Shown: positions 1 to 13,929, counted from the stretch's first letter. The stretch: 64,000 bases of DNA from Gnetum montanum (GCA_015680685.1 MNCI01008066.1:538743-602742), one strand, 5' to 3'. The notes: generated by a model from the letters alone, not told the origin. Translations and numbers: made by a program.

Positions 1-1889
1 GAAAGGGAATGAGAGGAAGAAGAAAGAATGATACCATGCAAAAACAAAAAGTTAAAAAGGAAGAAGAGAAAAGAGGATATCACCTATACACCTATTATAA
101 GGACTAATATGCCACACAAGTGGGGCATGAATAAATCTTTATGGCTAGAAAGGATGTCATATGTATATTTTTGAAGTAAATCCTATTCCACTCAATAATA
201 CACTTAGTCACATCCTCATATGAAGCATTGAGATATTCAGACACTCAGAAAATTCATTGATTGTGCCAAGTACATAGAGAAGAATGGGATAGATGGCATA
301 GAAAAATATGAAGTAAATAGCTAGAGACATAGTATAGAATAAGATAGAAAGGGGATTAGAAAGAAGAATAGTGTAAATAAAATAAGGCTTAGAGAAAACT
401 TATTATCCCAACATAGTACATACCTCATCATAGTAAAAAAGGAGTTGACAAAAAGAAGAATGCCATTGGAAGAACAATTGTTCAATCTTGAATAGTTAAT
501 AGCTTCAAAGCTATGAGTTGGCTAGATGCAGTAGCACTTCAAGAAGATTTTCTTAATAAGATCTAAAAATTGATGTCCTTTTAGATTAGAAAGAATATAA
601 GCATTCTTTTGTAGAGATTGGACTATTATAAAAGGACAAGATCACCCTCATGAATCTTTCTAATTTTGACATATTTGAAGTGATGGCATTGAATATCTAC
701 TTAATATTCATGGAGATGTTGAAGAGCTACTTATCATTATTCTTCAAGGGGATCCAACTCAACACATCACATGTGATTATTATCTTGATCTAAACATCAA
801 TCATGGAAAGTAACATGGAGAGATGGAATATGGATCTCAACTAGTAAGATTTCCTCAGAACCATAGGTTAGAAAATATGGGGTACAACTAGTGATTCTAT
901 GGAAAGTAGTATGGTAGACCCATAAAGCATGGAATAGATGTATGTGCCAATTACATTAGGTTTTATTAACCATTATGTGGAGAAAATGGATAAGATTTTT
1001 ATTAATGGATTTGGCTTGACCATTAGATTAGGGTTAATAATGTGAAGAAAATGATTGGGTAATGTGATAAATAAATCAAAATTTAGCTACCTCCTTTTGA
1101 ATTAAGGTTCATTATTAGTTACAATCTGAAAAGCTATACCAATGTAGGTTATTATGTATTTGAGAATGAAATAATAAAGATGCACGATTTGGTGGAACAA
1201 AAAGGAATATCTTTTACTCACTTAGTAAAATATTCTATAACAGTTAGAATAAATTGATTCCTAGTAGATGGAGGGCTAATTACACCAATAAGGTCTAAAC
1301 CTTATTTTTAAAAGGTTCATGTGATTTGAAACATGTTAAGTTTCTAAGAAGGAAGATAGATAAGTGATGCATATCTTTGGTAAGTATTGCATGTCTTGAC
1401 TAGAAATGATATGAGCAATCAAGGAGCATGATCCTAAGTATCCATCATAAACACCTAAATGAACCTAATTAAGGATTATCCTAGACTCTGTAGAACTAAG
1501 ATAATGTAGGAGAATGCTCATATAAGAAACTCAAGACAGAATATTAAGCTTCACTAAATAAAAGCATCAACTACATATATGTAAAGCATCATTTTAACTA
1601 GGTATCATATGACTAGAAGTTTCTCTAGTAGTAAGATAATGAATAAGATTAGTGTATTACTAATTATCACCATTGTGTAGATAGCACCAATATTGGGGGA
1701 TTGTGTAATAGGTATTAAGCAAACTAATTATATGAGTCAATCTAGCATGGCTGAAGAATCATCATGAATCACAAATGTTACCAAATCATTGACTAGTGAT
1801 GAAGCATCAGTTGGTTATGTCAAGGAAGCTACATCATTTATAATATAACTAATCTAGATAACTATCATCATCCTTGGTAACTACGCCAA
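1..1889 (-). other. decayed interior of a minus-strand LTR element (element A)
   Basis: This lies on the internal side of the LTR at 1890-2768. The last bases before that LTR (about 1871-1888) resemble the complement of a tRNA-Asp primer site, as in the better preserved copy at 53557-53574, so the element's body should run leftward from here. I could not recognise gag, protease or polymerase in either strand; frames are short and full of stops. The assignment rests on the adjacent LTR only. Confidence 0.35.
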
Positions 1890-2768
1890 TGATGAGTAGC
1901 CAGGACCCCCTACACCCAACCATATGAATCATAAGTGTTCACACATGATCTAGTCGAATTCCATGGATGGGACTAGTTGTGGCATCTAGATCGTTCTGCC
2001 TTAATCACAATTTGCTATCTTCCCACTTGGACTAGTGGTAGCTTTGTCATGTATGGTTTAGTCTAGAGTGAGGCATATGATTCTTGATGTTGTTTTGTCC
2101 TTATGGTACTCCTAATGATAATAAAGAAATAAATTATTTAAACTAATTAACAATGAAAAGAAAAGTCTAAACTAATGTATGAGTGATGAGTGTTCATTCT
2201 CAAATTTTTGTACATGTCCTGAACCCACGTATCCACTATTAGAATTACCAAGTGGTATGCTATTGGGCGAACCAAGCAATAACACTATTGGGATTACCAA
2301 GAAAATATGTCTTTACACTCAAAATTGGTCATGCTCATTTTGCCAATTCATTAACATGCATGGAAACATAAATATTAACTAATTACATGGAATATAATTT
2401 TCATTAAAAGTATATTTATTCTAAGTCAAAGTGCTACAATGAATAAGAATCAATCTCGATCTTATTGCCATCCATGGAATCTGTCCAGGTACATTACCAC
2501 TTGAATAAGATGTTGTACAATTGACTTAAATCCATACTGTGGGCACTCACTAACTATTCTCTAAGACTACGAAATAAAACTAAAATAGTTTGGCTACTCC
2601 ATTGATAAAAGAATGCCAATACACCATGGGAGCACATGTATTTATATGTGAAAATAGACATTGCATCAACGAGGCCACATCAACACATCATTGCATGCAT
2701 TGATGTGGCTGCATCAAGGCAGCTACATCAAAGCAGCTATGTCAACACAACCAATTGATGCTTCATCA
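1890..2768 (-). repeat. LTR of the TGATG family, 5' LTR of element A
   Basis: It begins TGATGAGT on the plus strand and ends CTTCATCA. Throughout it parallels the LTRs at 36963-37810 and 53576-54407: a block resembling CACTCAACCATA, a block resembling ATGGTTTAGTC, the paired AATNCCAGTGG-like pieces, and a terminal region of GATATC-like palindromes (here reduced to repeats such as GCATCAAGGCAGC). About 879 bp. A primer-site relic just to the left places this as the 5' LTR of a minus-strand element. It is one of the more diverged copies. Confidence 0.75.
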
Positions 2769-3389
2769 GCTAACATGTTTTTAGAGCATAGAATGTGGCT
2801 TAAGATATGAGCAAAAAGAAAGGGATAAGTTTCTTAGTCATTTCTAGATAAGAAACTAAGTGGGAAGCCTTATAGTCCTATTCATCATTAACATGCTTTA
2901 TGATTAGTTGAGAATCACCATAAATAGTAACAATTTTAACTAGATTCTATAAGGCTAGCAAAATACCTCATGTTTGGCTATGTTGTTAGTGCATGAAAAT
3001 TCAAGCTTATAATCCATGTATAGATCTTTCCTAGTGTAAAAAATAAGAACATGGGTTACACTAGAGATGAAGGAAGTGTAAGCTTCATCGAAATAAATGA
3101 TAACATCTAAATTCTTAACATCACTACATAAGCTATGAACAATGTCAATTGAGTTGGAATAAGAGATAAAATTAGCTTTAACTTAACCTTTGAAATATTG
3201 TTAAGATAAAAAACAAAGAGTGAACTCAATAAGAAAGGTCTTCTGACTATTAGAAGGGTAATTAGCAATACATTTAAGAATATTATCATTGTAGATAACA
3301 CATACCTTAGGCTTAAGAAGACAACACCTCCACTTGTAATGATTCAAGACAAGACTTAGACAACATTTCTCAATGTTAAAGTAGCTAGT
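2769..3389. other. unassigned AT-rich sequence
   Basis: No gene, repeat end or recognisable protein similarity was found. It may be the 3' part (RNase H or integrase) of the Gypsy pol that is readable at 3390-4480 on the minus strand, but too decayed to tell. Confidence 0.3.
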
Positions 3390-4480
3390 TTTACAATATG
3401 AAAAATGATGAAATATATAATATATGGGGAGATCAACTTCATCTTCTTGCCTTTGAGAAAGCATTGTAGATATGGAATGGTTGGAATTAGAAAAAATAGA
3501 GGTGAAAATGTTGATAGATTTTGGAGGATGTAAAATGAAAAGAGTAGTAAAAACCTCTTCAATGAAGTCAAAGGCTTTTTGACACTCCTCTTCCCATATG
3601 AAAGAGGTAGATTATGAGGTAAGTGAGTCAAATGATGAAGATGATGAGTGAGGTTGGAAATAAGGTAGTGAATCAATTAAAGATAACCTTGTAGAATACA
3701 CATATCTTGAATGTGTCTACATTGTGCAAGCTCTATGATAGCTTTAAACTTATTAGAGTCAACAACAATGTCAGCTTGGAATACAAGATAACCTAACATA
3801 TTACCCATGAGAACCCCCAAAGATGCATTTCTTGGGATTATGGCATAGGTTAAACTTATCATAATGAGTTAAGACTTGATCTAAGTTAAAAATATGGTTA
3901 GTTTCTAGGGCAAATATGATGGTGAAATTGTCAACATAATCATTAACTATTTTAAACATCATGTCATTAAAGATAAAACTCATAGCTCATTGATAGGTAG
4001 CTCCATCATTCTTGAGTTCAAAGGGCATTTTATTATAGCAAAATATTTTCCAAAGAGCTCTGAAATTGTGTATTATTGGTGATCATAATTTATCTAGATT
4101 TTGTTTTAATCAAAAAGCCCATCCATAAAGGATAAAAGAGCATGACCTACAATGGAGTAAGTTTATCAATGTTTGGTAGAGGAAAGTTAGTTTTAAGAGT
4201 GATGTTGTTAAGATCTTAAAATTCAATATGTATATGAATGTTATCATTCTCCTTGAAAACTACAACCGTGTTGGAGATTCAATCAAATAGTGAATAGGGT
4301 AGATGAATGCGACATTGTAGTGTTTAGTGATATCTTCTTTTATAACAAGATCTATAGTTGGAATAATTTTCCTAACCTTCTATGTAATAGGTTTGAAACC
4401 TTCTTTCAAAATGATATTGTGTTACACTAGCTTTGAGCCTAGACTAGGCATATCATTCTATCCCTAAGAAAAAGCAATTA
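3390..4480 (-). pseudogene. Ty3/Gypsy reverse transcriptase relic
   Basis: Reading the minus strand from about 4300 downward gives, in shifting frames, the order expected for a Gypsy reverse transcriptase. A stretch like FRALWKIF...KMPFELKNDGATYQ corresponds to the family's W-K-T-A-F ... M-P-F-G-L ... A-T-F-Q. Then comes YVDNFTIIFALETNHI, where the catalytic YVDD has become YVDN, and then NPKKCIFG. Near 3700-3850 follows a segment like LGYLVFQADIVVDSNKFKAI, the usual start of the RNase H connection. There are several stops and at least one frameshift (near 3840). The catalytic change and the breaks make it non-functional. It is probably the same element as the protease region near 9 kb, which lies upstream on the same strand. 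Confidence 0.72.
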
Positions 4481-7400
4481 AATGGTTTTGTAAAGTTGCT
4501 AAGATGGCCTCTTGAAGGTTTTGGAAGAGAACAGTACTAAACTAAAAATCCTTTTGTTCATCCTTATGACTTAGTATAGGTAAGTTAATTAGAAAATCAT
4601 TTGTTAAAAGAGTCTCTTGATTAAGGAGAGAGATGTTTGATTGTGGTAGAAGTTTATCCTCTGTAATGTCTAAAGTGGATATAAGAGAAGCTAAACTTGA
4701 TTTTAAGTTAAGAAAAGAGAGATCTAGAGTCTGACATATTTGGCTTGAAGGATGGCTCAAGATCACAGGTTGCACTAGAGAGTCTATAAAGGCAACCATG
4801 TTCACTTGGCTTATAATTATAAAAGAAAATAAGATTTTAGAGGCATGAAAAGAAATGATGTGAGGTGTCTATGTTAAATGATGTTAAAATATTGTGTATG
4901 TTAAAATTTCTAGGATGAGTGTCATTTCATAAATGATATAAATAACAAAAAGGAAAATTCTATCACCAAAGCTTTCATTTGTATCTAAGCATTTTGAGAA
5001 ATGATGCATGATCAAAGCGAATAATGATAATAATACCATATGATATGAGAGTAATGGCAAGTAGCAGCAGTAGTAAGAAAGAGTCCATAAGTGGGACTAA
5101 TGGTAGCAAGGGACTGCCTTATCCCTAATCACTTCCTCATAGAGCTCAAATATGAGTTATTCAAATTCTAGTAAAGATTTTTGAAGAGTTTACGACTATT
5201 CCTTTGGTTTAATAAAATAGCTATTTTTAGTTTCTAAAGTTTTGAGTAGATTTTGCTAGAAATTACTAGTCTTGGATTTGATAATAATTTTAAAGCTTAG
5301 ATTTAAACTTTTAATTCAATTTCGTTATGGGGATTAAGAACTATGTGTCATTAACCTTAGTTTTAAGGGTTTTAAAAAATTTCTTAGATTTGTCACTAGA
5401 AATTTCATGCATGTATTAATTTACTTTGATTTGCAAATCCTAGATAGAAAATATCTTAGTTACCCATGATTTTTAGTATATTTGCATTGGAGTTTAGTAA
5501 AAATCACAATTTTACGTTACTATTTGAATAAATAGTAAACGCAAGATGCTAGGACTGAGAAATATGAAAGTTTGAACTTATTTTTAAGAAAATACAGTTA
5601 AAGTTTTGAATTTATTAGGTAAAAGTGTGCATGTATCAACATTTTCACGGTGAAATTTGTCATCGTTCTCTCGTGAATTTCAAGAAAAGTGGATTTGGGG
5701 GTTTTCGTATAAAGAAATTAATGTGAAAAGAACACAATGTGAGGGTTTTGACATGGTTACGTTTTTATAAAATGCTAAGTGTTAGGGCTTGGACATGAGA
5801 AATGATGTGATATGTTCAAACAAATTTCAACACCTAATGTCAAAATTTTGTGGTCAAACTTCTATATGTAGCGTTAAAATTTTGAGAAATTCTTAACGCC
5901 TATATTATTTCAAAATATATTTACTATATTTTGATGTGTAACATTAGAATCTCAATCATTAGTTTAAATGAAAAGAACTATGTTTTGAATGCTAAAGAGA
6001 TTCTGACTTTGTTTCTTTATCCTTATGGGTGAAAGGAGCATATTGGAGAATAAATGGAAAAATCCAAGGCCCATCAAGAGTAATCCCTTCTTCAATGATT
6101 TCACAAAAGCTATGGACTTGCTAAGAAGTTGTAAAATTTCTAAAATTCTACATCAATTACTTTCACATGATAATATAGATGGGCTTGGGAGAAGAAGTTG
6201 TACTATGAGCTTTAGAGGGAATCCTTCTTGGATTCTCTATAGAGCTCACATAAATCATATTGAAAAAGAGACCTAAAATTGAAGAGCTATCCAAGGAAAT
6301 CTTGGTGTATATGAAACACTTGGAAAAGTCATGGAAGAGGATGGAATATTGGCAATTTAGTGGAGATAGCACATTGCACTTGGAAACCCAAACTTCTAGG
6401 GCAATGTCTAAGCCTCCAAGCTTTAAGATTTTTGTTCAAAGATGAGTTAAGAGTTCAAGTGTTGAAATAATTTTAAGTTAGATTTACTTAAACTAAAACT
6501 AACTTTGATGTTGTTACATAGGTTTGTTAATCTAGACATACAAAGTCTTGATCACTTAGAATTTTTGCAAAATTTATTGCAACATATTTTAAACATCAAA
6601 ACTAGAGACCTCAAATGATGTCCTACTTTGATGCTCAATATAAGGGATTAGGAGTTCATAGAATCTAGAATAAGTATAAAAACTAGGGATTGCTTCATCC
6701 TTTATGGAATGAAATCCATGGAGAGAATGTAGAATAGTTGAAGGAATCAAGGATTATGCTAAGGCCTAAAAATAAGTATAGTCATATACTTAGCCTTTAT
6801 TAGTAGACAAATAATAGAGAGCATTGTATTAATAGTTAGATGTGCTTATTTGTAACTCAACTAAGCATTGATGACAAAAACTTCATTGACATCATAAGAG
6901 AAATGAAGGAATTTAAAGTTAGATCTACTAGTAAAGTGCAAAGCACTCAAAAGTAAATAACAACATGAAAGGTACTTGCAAATAAAATAACTACAACTTT
7001 CAACTATGCTAAGGACATGGGAGTATTGGATATCGAACAAGCTAATATAAGTGCCATACTATTAGTCTCCTTGGAGAAAGCACGGAAGAAAGAAGATGAG
7101 CATGAGAAAAAAATAAAGATGTTGTTTAATAAGGTAGAACTTATAAAAGCTAAAATAAGAGGCAACAATATGATTGCATAATCATCTTTCCCATATGTAT
7201 AGGAGAGAAAAGAATAAAGCCATGGAATTTCAAAGGAATTTAATGGAGTCTAAGAGATTTGCATTAGCAATGACATGTTTCATGACCAGTTTAAGAAATT
7301 CTATGGTAGCATGGAAGAGTTGAAATAGAAAGCATCAAACAAATAAATAGTGGTATAAAAGAGTATTGTAGGCTGCTAAAAGAAAATAAAATCTTATATG

Positions 7401-8559
7401 TGGATAAGGAAATAAGGAGTCTATTTATTAAAGAATTAGTTAGAAGTTTTTCCAACAATGTGATGATTATCATGTTAAAAGTGTAGCAAAGAAGTTCAAA
7501 GGAGGATCCTATGAAAGAGGGGGATGATGATTATATCATCCCAAAAGAACTAAAATCCTATGAAAAGGAATGGACTAGTATGCTATCAAGAATTCCAAGT
7601 TCATCTTTTGATACATTAGATACAACCAACTTGAGCTTGAAGGAGATATAAAAAAAATATTAGAGATGTATAAAGAAATGCAGTGTAATTATTAAAACTT
7701 TAGGAAATTATTTTATTTTCTCTTATTGACATAACAAAATAAAACTAACTACCTATTTATCTTAATTTTCTATGTAGATCCTAGAGAAAGCAACTAGAAA
7801 TCAATAGAAGAGCCTACACCTAGGTAACTTAATGAAGAGGAAGAGGAAGAAACTGCTAGAAATAACAAATATCTCTAACAATGTTTTATTATTCGTAAAT
7901 CAATTTTTTAAGCATTATTTTCTATTTGACATAGGAGACTAATTATTTGTAAAACATTTGTAAAACATCAAGTGTGAATGATGTTTTGAGAAATAACTTG
8001 CAACATCAAATGTTATGATTTGCACCAATTGTAAGAATTCAAATAGTAATAAAAACTATGTTTACACCATTTTCACTTAACTATCCCTATATTGTGATAA
8101 TAATAAAAATGATACAATGTGTTAATTCTAAGTAATCACTTATGATTTAACATTGCCAACTAATAATAAGTAACTAGCAAAAGGGCATTAATAGAGCATT
8201 AACACAAAAGTTAAAATATGATTCTAACAAAAGTATTAAATAAAGGATAAAGTATTTCATACAAGATGTTGAAGTGTAAATGACATGTGACATAAGACAT
8301 TATAACATACTTAAGTTCATTTTCTATAAATCATCTTTGTGTCATGACAATTATGAAAATGATGCAAAACATTGACATTGAACCATTCACCATTTATCAT
8401 TTTCTAATAATCGCGAACAATGAAAGTCAAAAAGTAAGGATGTATCTAATAGATACTAATAGATGTCTATCACTTAGGAGATGTGGTAAACAAATAAAGT
8501 GGAAGATCTTAAAGCTCATGCATCTAGCATTATCGTATTGACAATAAAATTTTAAGTAA
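4481..8559. other. unassigned repeat-like DNA inside a Gypsy relic
   Basis: This stretch separates the Gypsy protease (8.9 kb) from its reverse transcriptase (4.3 kb) on the minus strand, a distance normally about 1 kb, so most of it is probably a later insertion. The minus frame at 4542-4805 could be pre-RT linker. On the plus strand there are short frames at 6025-6276 and around 7000-7200 (lysine- and glutamate-rich), with no recognised domain. No terminal repeats were identified. Confidence 0.35.
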
Positions 8560-9430
8560 TTAATTAAGCACAAGAGAAATATTTTTTATTAGGCATAAAT
8601 ATGTCAAGTTCTCCAAAATCTAAATTAATAAATCTAACATCAAAGGTAGGCTCATCCTTTAGATCTATTACTTTTTTGGTATTGCTAATGTCTTTAAGAA
8701 AAGAGATAATTATAAATTTATCTATAGGTCTAACTTCAATATCAGTAAGTTTCCCACTAAGCTCATAAGATCAAGCTTCATGATCTAAGTAAGAGACACT
8801 TGAAATCGGTGTATTAGTTAAGATGATTATCTCATAGTTACAAAAAGGAAAGTTAATATTTTAATGTATAGGAGATGATACTACACAATGTTGAGCTAGC
8901 CAAGGTTGCCCTAGTCTTTTGTTAATATGAAGACATTCACATAGGATCATAAAGAGGGTTTTAGATTGTACAAAATCACCTACTATAACTGATGACTTAA
9001 CAAAATCTATAACCTCTAGTCATATACTATTAATAGAAACAATAATAGCGCAAGTTTCATTGAAAGCTACCTAATCATGAAGACTAAGACACTTGATAAT
9101 AGCCCATGTGATCATGTTAGATCTAGCACAATCATCAATATGTATTAATGAAACTAAAGCATTAGGTAATACTTTGACGGTGATATAGAATGATAACTAT
9201 AAATATCTCATGTCTTCAAATCAACCTTGATGTTCTCATCACAAAGTTTCAAACTATCTAATCCATAATGAGGAATTTTAATGAAGGAAAGTGTAGCCTC
9301 CATTTGAGCATTTGGAATTACAATTCTCTTAAGAACATCATATAAAGTTAAATGATATTTTTTAGGGATTGTTATGAGATCATACAAAGACAAGTTAGTT
9401 TCCTTTGAACAGATAATAATAGTCATCTAC
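8560..9430 (-). pseudogene. Gypsy (Tat/Ogre-like) retropepsin relic
   Basis: The minus strand 9426-9208 reads an open segment containing KYHLTLYDVLKRIVIP and later LKLCDENIKVDL. This matches the spacing of the pre-protease region of Tat/Ogre-type Gypsy elements (HR-x-ALLKVLN-x-AYVP, then a FSDDDLP-like patch). From about 9165 down to 8870 follow a segment with HIDDCARSN in place of the protease active-site region L-I-D-[NS]-G-S, and then LGQPWLAQHCV in place of the LGRPWLH flap-side motif. The Gly of the catalytic D-[ST]-G is lost and two or more stops interrupt it. It is an inactive aspartic protease, upstream of the RT relic on the same strand. Confidence 0.6.
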
Positions 9431-12400
9431 TTTAAGATCTTGTTATCTATAGATTGAGATGCCTATGGGACTGGTGACACTATCACTAGCTATATGGAAT
9501 TAGATAAAGGTAAAAGATTACTTGAAGAAATAGCCTTCTATTTTTGCTAGAAAGAAATTTATTTGATGCTTTGAAAGGTTGCCTTTATGCATTTGTAACC
9601 TTTTCCTTCTACTTTCCTGATCATGACTCATCAGTCTACTAGATATGGATGAGAATTCTTACTTGGGGTGATGGAAAAGAGTGACTAGATGCTTGGAATA
9701 TAGTAGATAAAGCGAAATTTTGGAAATTAGCATGATATGAAATAGGGTGGAAGTAGGAAGGATAGATAGGTTGAGTAACGAAAGTGGAATGATGGGTAAC
9801 AGGACAAGATGTACTTGGATTTTGGTTAGTTAGAACAACACAAATGTGATATAGAGATGAAAGAGAGTGATTTAGCTTTGATGAAGAGCTAGCATAGTTA
9901 GACTAATGAATTATGTAATATTTTTGAGGTTGGAATGGAGATTATTGGTGATAATTGTAATCAAACCACCAGATGACATAAGGCTCCTTAGAAGTGCAGT
10001 TACAAATTTTATATTTTGGCTTAAAGGCTAAAATAGTGTTTCTATCTTTCAAGAGATTTTTAAACACCTCCAGCTATTTCACACTATAGGCTAAGAAGTG
10101 CAGTTACAAGTTTTATATTTTGTCTTAAAGGCTACTTAGGACTTAATCTAAGAAAATAAAAGAATTTCCTTGCACATTCCACACTGTAGTTACTTTGTCT
10201 TCAATGCTTTAGAGACAAAGCATAACATCAGTAAGTAATACCAATAGTTGTGGATCTATTCTATGAGAGTAAAGAGTAGGTTGAGCTATAGTAGTAGGAG
10301 ATAATGTTAAAGGGAAACATATGTATGGAATGGATGTGAATGTAATAAGAGTGTGTATATACAATGAAATTGAATTAGGTGGATATACAGAAAAAGAGGG
10401 TACACTAGTAGGTTGGGAAATACTAAATATCAGTTGAGTAGTGCAAGCAAGGAGTGGATTAAACTAAAAAGGAGGAGTGGAGGGCTAGGATTGAAAATAG
10501 AGAATGTAGATCTAAAAGACGAAATGAACAATCGGAAGATGAAATGGAGATTATTGACATTATTAGGAGAAAATAGATAGTAAGGCATAGGAATAGAGCT
10601 TATAGAAAGGCTGAATAGTCTTGTACTAGGGGGAACATATCCATGTAAAGAACTCTAATAAACTATAATACTAATATTGTGAATATGATGTGATAAAAGA
10701 TTAGTTTTACCAAGCTCCTCAACTAACTACACTTTATCTTTGTCTGCTAAATGGATGTTTGATTCAAAGACTATGATTCATTTTCTTACTCTAACAATGA
10801 TGTCAGGACCAAGATGTTGATCTAAGATGGTCTTCATCCTAGTCTCTTTGATCTACAAGTCTATCTTTTCTTCCTCCATGATGAACTCCATAATTCCCTT
10901 AGCTTCTATGTCATTTAATTCAAGTGGATGAACTAGATTAAAAAGAAACGATGATAGATCATTAGCTTGCTCATAATCTATCATGAGATTAAACATATTA
11001 GATGTAAGAAAGAAGCCTAGATCTCATTGAGCATAGGTTATCTAGTAGTCCCTTAAGCTTAGTCCTTTTGAGAATCCTTAATTTTTCCTCAAGTTAATAA
11101 GCTCATAAAGTTTAAAGAAAGTTGAATTATAAGATGATGCCATAGCTATGAACATATTGCAAGAATAGTTGTGACTTCACAAGGCTATTACCAAAGCTTC
11201 GAATTTCCCTACAAATAGGTTTGCACTTGAAATAAAAGGTGAGAGTTTTCTATTTGAGAGAAATGTAAAAGTCATAAGAGAAATGATGTGATATCAGTGT
11301 TTTGACATAATATGTCATTTAGAAGTAGAATAGGTAAAGAGAAATTTTAGAAATAGTATTAATTTATTAGAGGTCTTGCTTTTAACGCTAGAAAGATGTT
11401 GTTGTAAGAATTATAGTAATTTGAGATTCAACACAACATAACACAAAAATGAGCTAAGAAATATTATATTCATAAAATGGTCTAAAGAATTAAATTCTCC
11501 AAATTGATAGGGAACTTGCAGATCATTGGAAAACCCAATAATCTAAGACAACATTTTTTCCAAACACCAGCAAGTAACAAGTGAAAAAATAAGTACATGA
11601 AATAGCTAACTGAACAAAGTAGATAAAAAGTACATACACAATATAATGAAAATTTTTTATATAATTCGATCTACAGAACAACATAACACATGCAACTAAA
11701 AAGAGACAGAAACACAAGATAAATAGAAATAAGTTCATTGAATCTAAGCCTCGAAAAAGAATCAATAATACAAACAAATAAAATATCTAGGAAAAGAACC
11801 TGGAAGGATGCAATGACAATCCTATGAGATGAGATCATGAATCAGGGATGAGTGATGAGGAGCTATGTTAGCCTATTCTCTATTTGATGTGTGTGCTTGA
11901 TGTAGATTTGATGGAACCATTGCAAATAAGAAGTTGATAAAAACAATAGAAAGAGAAATATAATTACATCTATGTGTTGATCTAGATCCAAGGGGTGATC
12001 CGTGTGTTAAGAGAACAACATGAAGGACATACAAATGTATCAATAGGAAGGGAGGAAAATTAGAAGAGAATCTAAGGAACTGAGAATCATAGAGATTTTT
12101 TTAATCATTATTGGAAGAATTATTGTTTTGTAGAGAAGATAGTTTTGGAGAGTTCTTCAAATGAAAAATGTTCCAAGTGCCAAGGCCAAATGCTAATAAT
12201 GCCTTTCTGTTTAGGGCTATTCTACTACTTATAGGCTAAAAAAGCCTTGTAGATCTTGAAGAAACAATGCATTTAAGCTCACAAAATCATTTGAAAGATT
12301 CTAGAGAGGAGAAATGATAGATAGCTAATGTAAAAAATAATGTTAGATGTCAAAAGTAGGATTAATGAAAGACATTGAAGAGCAAAATGATGTTGTATGC

Positions 12401-12659
12401 CAAGAAGAATACTGAAGAAGATGAAGTCAGAAATAACATAGAAGATAATTCTAAACATCAAAAATTAAGATCGAAGATAAGCTTCACAAAAATGACATTT
12501 TCGGTGACATGAGACATCATCTTTAACAAATGTTAACGAAAAACTAAAAATAATGTAGCTGGTGATGTAGAACATCAAATCTAAAACTAGTAAAGATGAC
12601 TTTGTGGACCTTTTTATGTGTGAAAACATTAATAAAAATGGAAACAAAGGTTGTTTGTA
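9431..12659. other. decayed repeat DNA, probably partly Gypsy gag/leader
   Basis: It sits upstream of the protease relic on the minus strand, where gag would be expected. Minus-strand open stretches near 10.8-11.0 kb (a segment with YEQANDLSSFLFN) are protein-like but match no family I know. The part at 11.35-12.6 kb is AT-rich and unassigned; a minus frame at 11523-11777 is hydrophobic only because the DNA is A-rich. No LTR boundary was found. Confidence 0.3.
9991..10134. repeat. 40-bp direct repeat, two copies 104 bp apart
   Basis: Copies at 9991-10030 and 10095-10134 share 38 of 40 bases (core GAAGTGCAGTTACAA, then TTTTATATTTTG, then CTTAAAGGCTA). They look like a local duplication within the decayed Gypsy interior. 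Confidence 0.7.
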
Positions 12660-13825
12660 TGGTTGCATGGTTGTGATTGTAGGACTAAGATGATATCATA
12701 AGGAACACATTGACGTAGACAAAATGCCTCAAGGTTTCATCCACAAAAAGAAAGATGCCTTTGAGAAATGAAGAGAATCCAAAGAACATGGACAAGCAAA
12801 GTTGCCATTGATGCATGCAAAAGTGAAAGGTTATGAACAAGTAATGAAGAATTCATCATGTAAAAGAAGGTGAAGAAAGACATCTTTAAGAAATAGTCGA
12901 TGTCTTGGCAGAATTGGAGGATGTATAGGCAAAGATGTCTTCAAGAAACAACAAACATCTTTTATTAGGTAAAGCCATCTTCACCAGACAAACATGTCTT
13001 CACAGAATACAAGCCAATTTTAGAAAGACATCTTTGACCAGACAAAGATATCTTCCTAGAATTAAGATTTCAAAAAGACATCTTTTCCAAAGAAATATGT
13101 CTTCCTAGAATAGAGGGAAAATATAGAAAGACATGTTAGGCACAAAAAAGACATATTCCATGATCATTAACAATGGTTAGCTAGTTGTTGCATGAGTTAA
13201 AAGATGGATTTGAAAACATGGTAGCTATAAGAAGACATCATATGCATTGGGAAATGTGTAAGCTCTTGTATAATCATTTTCTAATCATTTGTTAGTCAAT
13301 GTAATCATTGTTGCTCTTCATTGTATTATCATTTTTCCATTGTAAAGTGTGTTGTACCTCAAAGTACAAGGATCAACAAACTAAGTTACATTCATCCATT
13401 GTAATTGTTGTCCTCCCTTGAACCATGTGGGGTTGATGTGCTTCTTGTGAGAAGGCATCTTGATTGAGCTTATTGGGATCCTGTGGGATTAAGTAGTTGG
13501 TGTTGCAACACAACACTCCTAAGTGAAGATCAAGATTGTAAAGGTTGTGGAAGCCTGGAAACCACATTGCAAGCCAATTAGGACCTTGTGGGGTTGAGTG
13601 GTTGGTGTAGCATCACAACACTCCAGGCTTGAAGATTATATAGGATGCAGATCCTTCAAATTAAATTTAAGAGAAATAAAACCTAGAGGTGTGTTTGTGA
13701 TTTACCCTTTGACTATGGACTACCAAAGTTGGGAAACCATGTTAAATTTGGTGTGTGTGCATTGTCCAAAGAATTTAAATTTTGGGAACTTATTCATCCA
13801 CCACTTCTAAGTTCAACATTCCATA
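12660..13825 (+). repeat. LTR-like repeat H, copy 1
   Basis: About 1.15 kb that recurs in inverted orientation at 21505-22646. Shared landmarks in order are: a segment rich in AGACATCTT motifs; a segment with AAGAAGACATCA; CAAAGTACAAGGA; a block with AAGCACATCAACC in complement; a block around CCTTGTGGGGTTG / GGTTGTGGAAGCC; and a last block that reads GAACTTAGAA in complement. The order and U3-like motif array suggest an LTR, possibly Ty1/Copia, but I could not see a primer site or coding region, and the boundaries are approximate. Confidence 0.55.
12870..13165. repeat. array of AGACATCTT / AAGATGTCTT motifs
   Basis: About ten near-palindromic copies of AGACATCTT or its complement occur every 20-40 bp (for example AAAGACATCTTT, AAAGATGTCTTC, AACATGTCTTC, AAAGATATCTTC). 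The inverted copy of the repeat has the same kind of array at about 22220-22400. The position upstream of the presumed transcript start suggests U3 enhancer elements; this is inference. Confidence 0.6.
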
Positions 13826-13929
13826 GACTTTAAATTAAAAAGACATGGAGTAAACCTAGAACAAAGTGGATACAACACGATGTTATCCTATGTTGTTATC
13901 CAAATCTTCTACACACAATTACACTTGTT

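Noticed and set aside
2179-2382. 67-codon plus-strand frame
   Set aside because: Lies inside the LTR of element A; not kept in other LTR copies.
12870-13165. Possible CRISPR-like array
   Set aside because: Repeats are 9-12 bp, degenerate and at irregular spacing, in a plant genome, within an LTR-like repeat.
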